From: Toxotes chatareus
Lineage: Eukaryota; Chordata; Actinopteri; Toxotidae
Direction of reading: 5' to 3'
Assembly (NCBI GenBank): GCA_016801885.1
Contig: CM028903.1
Location: forward strand, 19,947,035-20,011,034
DNA: 64,000 nucleotides
The position numbers and the translations under genes are program-made. The notes under the pieces are model-generated. The model worked only from the letters and a program-made list of their open reading frames with translations. It did no database searches and had not been told where the DNA came from. Positions 47,301 through 60,809 of the stretch are shown in pieces. Positions within the stretch are counted from its first letter, which is position 1. Each line of letters starts with the position of its first letter.

Positions 47301-50300
47301 AATGAGGGGCCAGCATTTTGGAAGTTCATTTAAACTCTCTAGCACCGATCAGTGTCTTCTAACATTTATTTTATATATATATGGTTTGGTTGGATTTCTC
47401 ACAGCGCTTCCTTTTTCTTTGTGTGCTCGGTCACATTAGCCGTTGCTGCTCATGATAACTCCCCACTTCTGCTTCTGCTTATTCTCAACAAACCAAGAAA
47501 GTAAAGTAAATAACTCCCTATAGTATCCAACAGTTTCAGGCAGTAACCAGTGCAGGTGAACCTCAACTGAAAAAGCTGCAGATGCCTTTTTTTTTGAAGG
47601 TTAGTCAGCAAGGTGCAGTAAAATAAATAAATAAACAAACAAATAAAAATGGGGACACAGAGCACATGGAAGAAATACTGAGCATCTAATCTGAGCATAA
47701 GCTGGCATTCTGGGAGCCCAGGGCTCACTCTGGCCCTGAACTGCATTGTTCACACATTCTTCACACTTGTGTGCTCATTCAGAGAATCACCCTCGCAGAG
47801 CAGTGAGAGCACGCTCTTGCCTCTGGATGCAGGGAGGAGGAGGAGAGCAACCCAGTTTTTGCAGTGGTAGTGAATGGGTCCCAGTTACCCTCTTCAGCTG
47901 CTAGTAAGCCTGGAAGACATTGCTGCATTTGGTTCAAATCATTGCTCCTTCCTCACCTTCGCACACTTGGCTTCACCATTTGAAATAAATGTGAGTGTTT
48001 GATTATCTTTCAGAAAGTTACAGAAATTGTCAAACACTGTTCCCTAATCCAGTGCTGGTGATGTGAGGTTACTGAAGCCATTTCACCATCTGACAAGCGG
48101 TTCAGAAGAAGCAGCGTAACTATAGTGCAAATGTCCATATAATAACTTGAATCCAATATTTGCACCTTTGCTTTCTTAAGGTATCATCATGCTGAAAACA
48201 GACAAGTTGATTTGATAGTAAAAAGCCTGCTGTCCTAAAGAGGGCAAGATGTGATCATTGTTCTAATATGGTGATACTGAAGCACAGTTTCTATCAGTCT
48301 TTTGTGCAGATATTGTTTTCAAGTCCCCATGTGAAAGATGAAAGGAAAGAGCTTGAGAGACAACTTCACACCCTGCTTACTTTCTCACTTACGTACACTG
48401 GGACAGTCACTGACTGCTTGTTTGAAAGTTACTGAAATGGTTGAATGCAGATCACAGATCATGATCATGATTTCACTGAAGCTTCAGGTAAGACTTAAAA
48501 TGCAACATTTTCATCATGTTTTCTACATCGTTTTTCATCATAACTTTTTCTTTTTGCAGAATGTCTCAAAATTCTGTTAAAATGTGCACTACATTTGGAT
48601 GGAAACCCATTTTCTGTCAACCTAACTGTCTCCTTTGCTACATAAAGGCCAGACTTTGTGCAGTGACACAAAACGTTGGTCTAGGACTTTCATCATTAGT
48701 CCAACATGAATGTAATTCCTAAGGATACAGGACTGAGTCACTTGTGCAAAGGGATTGAAAGCCCATCTGGGCTTTCATGCAAGTAGCTGAAACTTCTATA
48801 ATTTCCCACTAAAACTTTAATTACACTTTTACCTTGGCCACAGGTCAACACACTTTGAAGAACTAGGATCTTTCTGCAGTAACAACTAGTCCTATCGAGC
48901 AGGATTTAGCTAATTTATTCTGATTGCCACCAAGGGATTATTGTCATTTGCCTCACATATTCCAGCTGTTTCAGTGCGTGTTTTCAGCCTCCAGAATTTT
49001 TTTTTTTTTTTTTTATGTGTCACCCACGCATGGTTTGAGAAAGCTCTGACAGCTTTGGAATCCACAGAGCCTGAGTGTTTGTGCATTATTAGCACTTTTA
49101 TCCTGGTAGGTGTTAAGATGGAGAGAGGGGCCTTTAGCTCATCACTGAGGGGAGATTACGTCGAGAGAATAAAATGGTGGAAAATCGGCTTCTCGCAGCA
49201 TGCAGAGGTCACATTTCAAAGGAAGACAGGACATTTGAATACACCTTTGAGTCTGTGGTGTCCTTCAGCTGGTGATGGTGTCAGCCTGCGTGATGACAAA
49301 GGGAAGCTCACTTTCATCTGTCTCCATTTGTTCCTGCTCCCTCATTTTTTGTGTTATTACTGCGGCAGCCCATTGTTCCCCTTCATCTCCCTGTATGTGT
49401 GATTTGTTTGGTCTTAGATATATTTCAACTCTCTATTCACACTTTTTGGAGACATTAGGTTTTGATGTCAGTAGATGCTGCATCTGTACTAGTGCACTTT
49501 GCAAAACAAATAATGATCAGTGGGCGTTTCTCCCGGAGTAAAGTTTGGATTGGAAGGACACTTCAAATTTCAACAACAATCTTATCAACAACTGTCTGAT
49601 ACTGTTATAGTTACCTCCATGGTCCTGTTATGTTTTCAGTTATTAGCTTGTCTCCTTTTTTGGAGTTACACTTATATGTCCATTAGTTGGACATACTAAA
49701 AAGGGATTCCTACTGTGTTTCTACTGTTTATCAGTGGTGACACAGCCAGTTTAGTTATTATTAGTTGTTTTCAGTCCTATATTCATGTTGTTCCGTACCT
49801 AATCTGTGCAGCTGCAGTGACTCAGTCTCCCTGTAGGGATCTTTCACATTCCGGTTAATTATCTAATGTATTTGTGCATCCCTCATGCAAATAATACAGC
49901 ATGTTGGTTTTGCAAAATTGATCTCTTTTCACACATGTAATTTTCCATCATATTTCACTCCGAGTTAGAGTGTTATGGCTAATTGTCCCACAAATCATTT
50001 AAATTCAAGCTGCAGCACTACAGTCCATTCCACTCACTGACACACGGCCAAGCAGAATCAATAAACCACAACACAATCGCTTTATTCAAACAAGGGTTGC
50101 TCCAATCAGAAAAACAGCAAACAGCACCAATAAACCTCTTTATTACCCACTCCAAGTTCTTGGCTACATCAAAGAGACCTCCACAGAAATGTGCTCCTTT
50201 TTTTTTTTTTTTTTTTTTTTTTGGGGGGGGGGAATCAATCTGGTAAGGACCAGATAATTATTGTAGTAGGCGCAGGAGCCAGCTTCTTTCACTATGGCAA

Positions 50301-51955
50301 TTAACAAGGCTTGTTAACATCAAAGGCAAAAAAAAAGACCAGAGGCTGACTTTCAGACAGAAAATGTACTGAACTCACAGGGGGATCGGCTTTACGTTCA
50401 GTCTGGGTGTTTAAATGTTCTTGATATGAGAGCAGCATAAGGAGAAGAAAATGTGAACCAAAGATCTGTGGGGTGAAAGCTTTACAGTATAAATTCCACA
50501 CAGAAGTCTAAATAGTTCAGTTTAGTAAGCAATTGTAAGTCTGTTTATACCTACTAATTATTCTGTCCATGTTTTCAACAGAAGCTGCTCATCCCTTAAT
50601 TATAAATATTGTTTGAAAGCTTTAATTCTGAAAATGTTATTTAAAAAAAAAAGTTAAGGTCACCACATTGAGAAAAAAGAACAACAAATACATCTCGGAG
50701 CTTTCCTCACCAAGTATATTTGACAGAGACACAGAAAAGCCTCTTTTCCTGGAACCTCAATCACTCATGCATTCGTCAGAAAGTTGTTTTTTTTTTTGCT
50801 CCCAGACACATTTTCATCTAGCTTCAACTTTCTCTGACGGAGGAAATGGGTAAATGTAATCCCTTTTCTGATGGGCGAACAAGCTAATCTGCTTACTTCC
50901 TCCTTTGTGGATTGACTCGGTGATGGCAGAGAAACAGGTGATAAAAGAAAAGTACAGAAAGAGAGGTTTATTTGACTTTCTCCACTTCAGTCCTCCCTTC
51001 TCCTTCTCTTGGGAGACTGACTACAGCTATTGCTGGATTATCCTGACGTCTCCTATTCCACATCTCCCCACATTCAATCTCTCTCCACCTCTCTGCGCCT
51101 CCTCTCGCTGGGGTCAGCATTGATCCCCTGCTCCAGGAAGTTTCTGCGTTTGTTACAGTGTAGTCTGTTTTGTTCTGACGCCTTATCTTTCACAAGAGAG
51201 CAGCGAAGGGGAACACAACCTCACCAATGTGTTGCCAGCCTGCTAGGCTGTGGGTGGTAGATAGAGGTGTTGTGTAAACACACACACAAGTAGCTGTTTT
51301 TTTTTGTTGTTGTTTTTTTTTACTGATGCAGTCTGAAGCATGACGTGGAGAGCACACAGAGAACACTTAAACTATTCCTATGGCATAAAGGGCCTTGACA
51401 TGGTGGTGATGACATATTTTTGCCCAAAGAACGATACTGCACATGTGAACCGAAGGGTAAAGACGACATCAGTCACATCAGTATTTTGTTAACCCTGCAC
51501 ACAACCTCGTTTTGTTGAAGTCCTTGGAGGATGTGACCCTTAGTCTCTGCCATTTGCATTGCTGACTTCAGCGAAGTCTACAGATAAACTCCCCAGTCTG
51601 TCATTTCATGATATATAGCATTACATGCATCATATTCACAACCTGTCTCTACTCACCAGAGGATGCATTACCGACAAAAGTACTGATGCAGTTTGGGAGC
51701 AGTAGAAAAAGTGTCCACAGATCCAAGTAAAAAAGTAGTTCCTGATTAGCAGGATTGAGAATTTGTTTTCTTGAAAATATCCAATCTTGCAGTACAGTAT
51801 TAATTTATAATGACTACAGTATTATTTAACTGTTTTATGGTTGTTCTTAGACACTTGCAGCACAATTTATGGTCTGGTTTAAAGTTCACAGTGACTTCAG
51901 GCACAGTGTGTTATACATTTAACCAAAACCCTGGTCTTTCTCTAAACCTAACCAC
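41370..51955. other. Long gene-free part of the intron
   Basis: Short GT or CA tracts near 42442-42459 and 46965-46985, GAAT units at 45071-45090, an A run at 44570-44588, a T run at 48999-49014 and the T/G homopolymer junction at 50198-50232. Between 41810 and 41910 a pyrimidine tract plus CAG precedes about 26 open codons, but there is no good donor. No recognised exon. Confidence 0.5.
50198..50232. repeat. T25-G10 homopolymer junction
   Basis: A run of 25 T is followed directly by 10 G. Such a junction is prone to sequencing and assembly errors, and the G run could join quadruplex structures. Confidence 0.9.
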
Positions 51956-51959
51956 AGAC

Positions 51960-52215
51960 AGGACTGTGATGTGACAGTTGTGTTTTTTGTACTCATGCCA
52001 TCCACCCCAACCACCCTGCCCTTTGGCTGACAAAATGTTTTGGCTAAAAACATCTGCCAGCTGTGCCTGAAAGTGATGCTGTGAGAACAGAAACCTAAAC
52101 GATGAGCTAAAAGATGCTGAAAAGCTTTGCATAGCTGAGAGGAACTGCAGAGTCGGGTGATGATCCTGTCTGTGAGACCCCAAACAACGAGGCAGAAAAG
52201 CCAGTGTCAATAAAA
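51960..52215 (+). repeat. Dispersed repeat family Y, copy 2
   Basis: From about 52030, TTGGCTAAAAACATCTGCC, then CTGAAAGTGATGCTGTGAGA and ACAGAAACC, follow the end of family Y copy 1 at 34590-34632. The part after that (GCTAAAAGATGCTGAAAAGC, GTCGGGTGATGATCCTGTCT) continues the recalled fish consensus beyond where copy 1 fades. Confidence 0.5.
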
Positions 52216-52219
52216 TGCA

Positions 52220-54855
52220 TGGGTTAAATGTTTTTACAATTCTCATTGTTATTAGCTAACAAATTGAATCCACATACAGTTATTAAAAGCATGGCTCATC
52301 ATTTAACAGGAATTTTTAATTGGCACTTAGTAAGTAAAGTGTGTTATTTAATATACTAATTACAGGCGCTCAACTTGAACAATTGGCAATTTCAGAGTCA
52401 ATATGCACCCCTCACCAGAGCACGTCGTGGTCATTCACTCTGTCTATAATTTTCCTCTGCCTTGCACAAGCACTCCCAATTTATTCAGAGGCCCATTCAG
52501 CAGTATCAGGTTTGAAAATGGAGTGAAGCTCAATAAACTGCATATAATTTTGATTCTGCCTCAAGGACATAAGACATGCAGTCAGAGAGAGAGAGGGAGA
52601 GAGAGAGAGGGTGTTGGGAGGTGGGGTGGGGGTGGGGGTCATCCTAGAGAGGGCAGACAGATGAACTATATGTGAAAAGATAAAGGAGGAACTACTTCAG
52701 CCCAAAGGCATCTAACTTAAGTGTCTGTGACACTTTATTGTGTGAATCACTCATATTCTTTTGGGATTTTCATAAAAACCTTAATGAAAGCAGGGCTGTA
52801 ATATTGAGGAATGAGGAGGCCTCCAACAGCTGAGGTAAATGAGCTGTAGTCTATCTTATCAGATTTAACAAACCATCCATCTACAACAGGTTTTAAAAAT
52901 GAGAAGATTGAACTATTTTCAGATGTATTTCATGATGCTGAACTTCAGGCGGCTGTAATTCTCCTGAGTGTGTATATATGTATTCAGAGAAGACTGTTGC
53001 AAAAGAGCGGGAACATGTCCACGTGTACGGCCTTCGCAGCTTTCAGCAGACGATTATCCTATTGAGGACATGCTTCACACAGTCCAGAACATTTTACACC
53101 ACGTTGTCTACACTTATGAATGCATAATGCTGTCATAGGTGATTGTAAAGTGGCCCAGCCCTGCTTTAGTAAACATGTTTCCCAACAACGCAAGTGACTG
53201 GTGATGTCAGCCGCCTTTGGGAAAGTGAAATAGACTCTATTTCATCTAATAATAATGCCAGGGCTACTCCCTGGGTGACTTATTTATATATGTATTTAGA
53301 ATTTTATTATGTGGTATTATAAAGTGATACGCAGTAGGAATATTCCTCCTATGAGAGTTAATCACAGCCATGTACAGAGAAAGCTCGAAGTTAATTTGCT
53401 GTGAAACAGATAATTTAGGTAATGATCTACAGAGGATGAGCGAAACTGGAAAGATAAAGAAAAGGAAAGAAAAGATTACAAGATTAAGAAAGGATACCCC
53501 GTGGGTCATTATTATGATAATGTGATTATACCTGTATGTGTTGAGGAGAGTCATAGGTTGTACTTCCCCACCAAAGGGAATATTGTAAAAGGGCTGTAGC
53601 TCTCTTTGAGAACACTGAGGCCATGTCCTCTGTTTTCTGTTTTACTGGAAATTTAAGAATTTTAAAAAGCCGCTTAACTCTATGGAATTAATAAGTTTCA
53701 GAGCAGTATGAGTTTAGAATGAGTGGGTAATGTCACATTATGAAAACCTAAACCAAAGCTGTTTAGTCATTCAGGCTATCGTTATTAGCATGACTTTTAA
53801 AAACGTATGTTATTTTTGTGAAATGTAATTTATAATCATCGGTTTGCCTCACTATTAAGCACCATTTTCATTGGCACCTCTTTCACTCGTCATCCTTGTC
53901 ACATCCTTAGCAAAAGCTTGTCAGGTAGCTATGCAGCCGTTACAAATTTAGTAATGTGAAAATCTCCACTTAGTAAACACAGCAGTCACACAACTAATTT
54001 TTAAAGCCATTATTTTCTTTTTAGACTTGATACTACTTAATTCTTCATTGTTTGTCTTTCCCATTTTATTCCCAGGAATATGGAGAAAGAAAGTGAAAAG
54101 ATCATTAGGAAGGGAAATAAATTACACACAAAATATGAAGAAGGAGTTTGTTTATCAAATTACCCGTCTAATAAAATGAAAAGAAACTGTTTTTGATGAC
54201 TGGTCAAAGTGCATTCTGTTTGTGGAGGGACTCACAAACCCGATATTGATTAATCCTGGTCACTGCCATGAATCTAACAAAGCTCTTTTCTGTTATTCAG
54301 CTCATATCGGGACAAACACTGACAAAGTGACACATGAAGACACACACACACTCGTGTAACTCGAGGGCCCAGCCGAGCATCAGTAGAAATAGGGGTTGTG
54401 TCAGGGTGAGAATGCACCTAGACGGCTCTAAACAAGTGAGCTAAATATACCAGTAGCCTTAAACAACCAGGAGGGGAGGAGAAGCTCGAGGAAAGGACAT
54501 CTGCTTTTTAACACCGCTCCTTGTCATGTTTTCTCTTCATCTCTAAACATTATGCAGTTGTCTGGTTCTCTGCCAGCTCAAACAGATATTCACTTCAAAA
54601 TACGAGAATCTCTCGAGGGATGCCAGTACAGCAGCTAAAGCATGTGTGAATGCATCCCAAGCTTTAAGTGTTTGAGCCGCTGTTTTTATGTATGTGCATC
54701 AGAGCTCTACATGTGTGCATGTGAATGAATATATGAATAAAATCCACAGGGGAACGGTGTGTGAATAGACTCCCTGTATGTCCTCAAGGTCAATGTGAGA
54801 CCAGAGTGGGTCTTCCATAACCGCACGTGCACACCCACATGCACACGCACGCACG

Positions 54856-54898
<43 letters not shown>

Positions 54899-56580
54899 AA
54901 AGATATAGAAAGAAATAGCTTGTGGGACACATTTGAGTCTCTCCTCTCGTACTAACCATCTTGAAAACCTTGAGGGCCTTTCTTGTTAATGCTGCCCATT
55001 ACTTTCCCTCGCCTGTGGTGGATGGAATTTCTGTCAGCATCACACTCTCCCGTGTGGAGCATTTTGGGCTAAGTAGTCCAAATAACATGGCTCTAAAATC
55101 CTTGAGAACAGCTTTTACAGCTTGCCTTTTACCTTTAGAAGCCTCTCCTCTCATGGCCACTTTAGTCTCTATTTCCTCCCCACTTTCTGCCTTTTAACCA
55201 TGTTAGAGGGTCTCTCTCCCATCATGCATTGCAGCGTTATCAAAGTCAACCACCCGCGGTTTGTTAATCACGCTGATGGAGGTGTGAAATGGAGTGTTCA
55301 CAGTTGGCAAAGTGGCGCGCTAGCTGCTGCAGCCTTTTTAGTTTGGTCATGGTCAGCCATTTTGGAAAGTGCAGGCGACTTTTGCACATTTCAGAGGTAT
55401 AAATAATCAGATATGGTCTAATTACAATCCATTAGTTTATCTGATTGGATGTTATTTGAATACTGGAATACCGGAGCAATGTGCAGCAGTTTCAAACAGG
55501 TAGTAGGCATAATTTAGCTGAATTCCTTGAACAACAGTGCTTCTGTCCATAAAAAACGTAGACAACGGAAAGCTTTAGAAACAGGCACTAGAGTTGCAGT
55601 TATTTTAAAGTATTGTTGCTAAATCATCCCTCCTGAGTCCTGTTTTCTTTGCTTTTATTTCCCAACATGTAATCACAACTACAAACCTCAGCTCCAAAGA
55701 TATGGCTCCGGTGACTGGAATGAGACGCCGCCATTTTGGCTGATAAATATATTTTGACACACTCTCTCCCTACTTCCTTGAAAATGAATGGGTGGGTATT
55801 GGAGTGAGTCTCAACCGGTCGTGGGGAAGGACAACCTTGGAAAAAATCTGATTGTAATTACTTCCACTGCAAAGGTCACTGGAAAAATGAGTAGCATGCA
55901 CTTCAAGCAAAATCCAAGTCCACCTTTGGTCCAGTGAAGTCTGGTGCTTTGTGACAGTTGCAGTTCCTCTTGCTAGTCAATGGCATGGAAACAACCCTAG
56001 GTCATGATTTAGCTGGTGAACACGTGTGGCCCGACAACAATGTTTGTGACATACCTAAAAAGCCTCAGGTTCTGTTATCCTCCCCAACATCTGTTGTTAT
56101 CACTTACAAGATTGTGTAGTTGAGTCTGGAGATTTTCCAGCCTGTGTTGTCACTTGGAGCATGAGCAGTTCAAGCCCTGACCTTTCACAGGTAAAAGAAA
56201 CAGTCTCGAGAGTGAGTCTGACTCACCTATCAAGTTATTGCCTGCACCCTTACAGTCCAATTCACACGGTGAGTCTGTTCTTTGCTTAAAGAGACGCTCT
56301 GAACAGGTGTCTCCTACTGAGGATTGTAAAAAGGCTTCTCTTGGACATATTGTGCTGAATGATCTCATTAGAAAATGGGTTCCTCATCACGACAGCTTTG
56401 TGTTGTTCAGATAGTTTTGCCTTACAGGTTCATGGAGACAAAAGAGATTGAAAACATCACAGGATGGTGTGGCCGTCTCTTGTGTCATCTCTTTTGGCCA
56501 AATTTGAAATGTAATGTTTCTGCCTTCATTAAAATTTTCCTCACATCAATTAACCAGTACACCTAACCAGACCATTGCTC
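52220..56580. other. Gene-free stretch
   Basis: GA-rich tract at 52581-52612 followed by a G-rich stretch (52615-52640), and a CA tract at 54841-54898. No recognised exon or transposon. Confidence 0.5.
54841..54898. repeat. (CG)CA/(CA)n microsatellite
   Basis: ACGC units pass into a pure CA tract; total about 58 bases. Confidence 0.95.
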
Positions 56581-56584
56581 CCGC

Positions 56585-57040
56585 CCCTTTATGTCCAGTT
56601 CCAGCCATCAGTGAGTAGATGGTGGATTGTGAGGGACTGCTGCCTCCTTCAAAAATCTGATAGCCAGTACCTGCTAGTAGTTATGTGCCAAGGAACACGT
56701 TATGCTGCAGCCTACCCTTACTCACTGCAAAGTCAGTAATTAAAGCCCTGACTCAGTTCATGTCAGTGTTTGGCATTCCCAAAGTGATCGAGGTTCAGAT
56801 TTCACTTCGAAATTGTTTTCACAGGCTCCACAGCATCCTCTGCCTACCACCCAGAAAGCCTGGCTGCCTTAGAAAGTTTTTATGAGACCTTGAAGTCACT
56901 CCTGAGCTTATTCTGTGCAGACCTTAGCTGTGTTTGGACGGGCTGCCATGGCTGTTGCTTGCTGCCAGGGAGGTTGTGCAGGAAAGTACAGGCTTTAGTC
57001 CAAATGATCTGGTTTTTGGGCTCCAGCTTTAGAATGCAGA
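56585..57040 (+). pseudogene. Ty3/gypsy integrase fragment, dead
   Basis: The three forward frames carry, in order, pieces of a fish Ty3/gypsy integrase core. MVDCEGLLPPSK (about 56617-56655) holds the first catalytic aspartate. LTAKSVIKALTQFMSVFGIP (56720-56779) is the central helix-strand block. SSAYHPE and LESFYETLKSLL (from about 56836) carry the catalytic glutamate. LPWLLLAAREVV then STGFSPNDLVFG (about 56943-57020) is the C-terminal side. The region that should carry the second catalytic aspartate is scrambled, and stops and frame changes separate the parts. The normal enzyme inserts retrotransposon DNA into chromosomes. No LTRs were found beside it, so this is an isolated fossil. Confidence 0.85.
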
Positions 57041-57044
57041 TTTA

Positions 57045-57170
57045 TTTGCAACTAGTAATTCATTTGCTAATATTTGGCATATGATGGCCTGTCTTGTTTG
57101 CTCTTTTCTCCTCCTGTTTCAGGAAGCAGCCAAACAGACAGGAGGTCAACAGACAAACTGCCCTGTTTAG

Positions 57171-57205
<35 letters not shown>

Positions 57206-60200
57206 AATGCAGACATTCTCTGGATAGCTGATTTTACTGATTTGTCCCTTACAACCTTGATTACCGGCTGTGATAGTGTGGTTGGTATTGTTTTAACCTT
57301 GTGAGTCTGTGTGTGAGCCATCCACGCAAAATGTGGTCCTGAGATCTTTGGCAGGTGTTTATGTGTCTGTCTGCCTATCTGATTTTGTCTCCACGATAAC
57401 GTAAAGTGCACGATGCAGTCACAAAACTTTACAGGTGTGTAGTTTAGATCAAAATGAAGGCAGAGTTTGAAGATGGGTGTGATCCGACCCATGAATACAG
57501 AGTACTCAGGTAATGGGTCAGAACGTCCACATGCTTTGCAGCTCGTGTGATCCTATTGCAAGATGGTTTATTTAAGTGAATACTTTAATATATAACTTGC
57601 TTCCTACAACTGTGTTCTCACTTCTTTGTCTGAACTTTGAGTGAGTTCATGACTGAGGTAAACACGCTGTCAATAGGACTAATTTAACACACACCAAGAC
57701 GACTGGCCCCAGAAAGCCCTGCCAATTGTGGCCAGTTAGGAAAATAACAAGACGGTCGATTTGTTTTTAACCCCCAGCTGGCACCACTGTTTATGTCCAG
57801 GAGGGCGACAGCAAGCTTTAGCTTATTATTTAGTCAGGTCATCAGTCTAAACGCTAATTAAAATCGTCTCCCCTTTGGCTTTAGTGTGCATCTCTGATTG
57901 TGTGTGTGTACATGTTGTTGGAAACAAGAAATGGGCAGAAAATCTCCATCTCCTTGTTGCTGCCTCTGAATGACAGAAGCACTTAATTCTACGTATTTGG
58001 ACATTAAAATAAATTGCCCTTTTCTTGGATAGTAGTAAAGAGTCCACAGCTGCAGCTGGTCAGGAGTGATAACACTTAATTTACCACAAAGGAGGCAACA
58101 CAGGCACCTGAAGTCTCTCTACAGGTCACTGTAGACATCACTAGATAACAGTTTCTATCCAGAGTTTGTGATGATTATCATCTGATTCCTACCTCTCTTC
58201 CCAGTCTGTCCTCAAAATCCAGGAGGTTACAAACTCCAGTCCAAAGTGAATTTTAATTAGAAGTGATGATCACGTAACAGCTATATTATCCACTCTTTAA
58301 GGTTACTGGTCCCTTTACCCTCAGCTGTCTGCTGCTGGCAAACAGCCATTAGGATTTTAATAGGTGGTATGTGCCGGGTTTCATGGATCACAGGCAAACA
58401 TAACCCACATGACAACTGAGAGAATTCAGTATTCTGTAAGCACAGATGTGTTGTACAGTGTGTGCTTTGTTTACATTGTTGTTGCACTGTGTGCGCAGTA
58501 GGTGCAAAGTGTCACATTTTATAATTCAGAGACGTGTTTTCTCACAGAGCAAAGCAGATTTTTTTCTTTTGAATCAATTGCAACAGGCTGGTTTTGAACA
58601 GGCTGTCTTGAAGAAAAATGTATTGGGGGGTACTTTATGATTGTATGCAGGGCTGTGGCCAAGATGTTATAAATACTGAGGTCATGGATACAAGCAGCTC
58701 TCCTATCAACACCACCACCCTCTGCAGACTGGGAACTGTCTGAAAATGTTAGGTTGGATTTGAATTGTTTGTTTAGATGCAATTTGGGAAATTTAAGTGT
58801 TTATTCAAAAGCAGTGGGTTTCCCCCCATGATGGTCTAAATGCTGTTTTCTAAAAGCTTTCTCCAATCTGCAGGAAAACAAATTAAAGACATCACTGAAT
58901 TCTGAATTTCTACATCTTTTACAGTCATATATTTCTTTATTGGAGAGATGTTGAAATAAAAAAAATAATAATATTGGTATTAGCCTTCTAAAAAAAACCT
59001 CTATTTGTGACTTTAAATTGTACAATGTAAAGTGTAAAGGGCCAATATTAAAACAATTTCTGAGAAGAAAGTACTGAGGTTGTGGCCTTAGTGGCCTCAG
59101 TGGTAGCTATGGCTCTGGATGTATGCATGCAGCGTAAGAAAGGGCATGTGTCAAGTAAGTAAGTGTGTGCATCTGCCAGTTTCACACAGTTTCAGAAAAC
59201 ATTTTGCTGTTGCTTAGAGGTTGATGCTGTCAGTCAGATCCCTGCTAGAGGGTGTCTACTGATTTTTAGCTTTGCAATTTCATATGTACAGTGTGTCTTG
59301 CTACAGGGTTGTGAAAGTATTGGAAAGATTGTTTGTGTCTGTCAGACACATCTCTTTTTTAAAACTGGTGTTACCGCGTTTGTGTGCTCAGGCCCGGACC
59401 ACAGCGTGGTATAAACAGTCGCACGGTGTCAAACGTTTGTAGTCATGAGGAGTCTGCACGTCTTGCAGCAGCGGCTGTGTGTTGATGTTGGCTGTGATTG
59501 GGATTTCTCTGCATGGCTACGGGAGTGTCAACACATTTGCATGCTGCACTCCATCAAGGCTCCGCGAGGTTAAGAGTGCACCAGATGAGTTCAGAGTCAT
59601 TTCAGATGAGGTACGAGAGCTTGTACATAAGTTTCCTCAGTGGTGAATATAAATCTGTATCACTGAGCTGAATTTTAAAGTTGACTTTTACTATATTATT
59701 ATATTTTACACTCAATTACACTTAAACATATATGGACAACAATATATCTGAAATGTGGTAGCAAAACCTATGTTTAAAGAGCAGAGCCTCATCTCCTGAA
59801 AGTTTCCCAAGGCTAAGATCATTATAAAATCAATTAAACAAGCTTTCCTAAAGCGCAGTAGCCCAAAAGCATCGTAGTTTAATATGCTCTTAGATATGAT
59901 TGTACATTAACAGGTGCCTTGTAAGAACATATTTAAAATCTTCATGAGGAAGCAAAACAACATAAATGTTGCGAATGAGTAACTGATTTGATCTGGGTTT
60001 TTTGTGTGTCTTGACAAAAGAGATAAGTTGAGTTTTTGAGTGTTAAACTCATAATAAAAAAAAAAAAAACCCAAGTATGTTTTTATTCTCACACCCTGAC
60101 TGTTGCTTTTTAGTCATGAATATTTAATGTTGTAGAAAAATACTTTAGAATTGAGACAAAGTTTAATAACTTTAATAAAACTAATATTTGCCTCAAGCAG

Positions 60201-60640
60201 CAGTGAAATCAGTCAAAGTTTACTTTCTTAAACTTCCACCCAGTAAAACATCATAAAAAGCAGCAAGCTGGAAGCTGGTGACTATACATTGAGCTTTGTG
60301 GTCATATTGTGTTGTGATTTATATATAATTAGAATACACACACATAAAGCTTACAGACTACTGAATATGTCGCCACGCTCTACTTTAAAGAGTATGCAGC
60401 ATTCCTTTCAGAACCACAGACAGCTGATGAGGGGAACTGCACTGATTTCACAAATCAAAGTCTGTTTGCAGGTCCTGGGGAGTACCACTGCATATGTGGA
60501 AAAATTGTGTAAAGCCTTTTGTTGCTCCAGAGGGAGCTGTATGAAATCTGATATATTGCCTTAAGTGATGACTCTTGATGTCAGTGTCAGTTGGGGCCTA
60601 CAAGACTACAAGTGTGAGAATGAAAAAAAAAATCTGGGGG
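57045..60640. other. Gene-free stretch
   Basis: CT tract at 57172-57206 and A run at 60055-60069. No exon or element recognised. Confidence 0.5.
57172..57206. repeat. (CT)n microsatellite
   Basis: About 35 bases of CT with one TTT interruption. Confidence 0.95.
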
Positions 60641-60649
60641 TGTGGAGTT

Positions 60650-60805
60650 AGAAAGAAGTGAGTTTACCAGACCTCTGCAGCTGCTCCTTATCTCTGCATC
60701 TAGATGCAGATTTACTACTACTAAGAGTAACACACCAAAGTCTCTGACCAACCTGTCAGTGTCCGAGTTGCATCATGGGTAATGTAGATGCACTAGACGA
60801 TATCT
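60650..60805. repeat. Dispersed repeat family X, copy 2
   Basis: GTTTACCAGACCTCTGCAGC, TGCTCCTTATCTCTGC, the GAGTAACACACCAAAGTCTC segment and GAGTTGCATCATGGGTAATG follow copy 1 (25400-25570) in order. It is more diverged and lacks a stretch present in copy 1. Confidence 0.55.
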
Positions 60806-60809
60806 TTGG

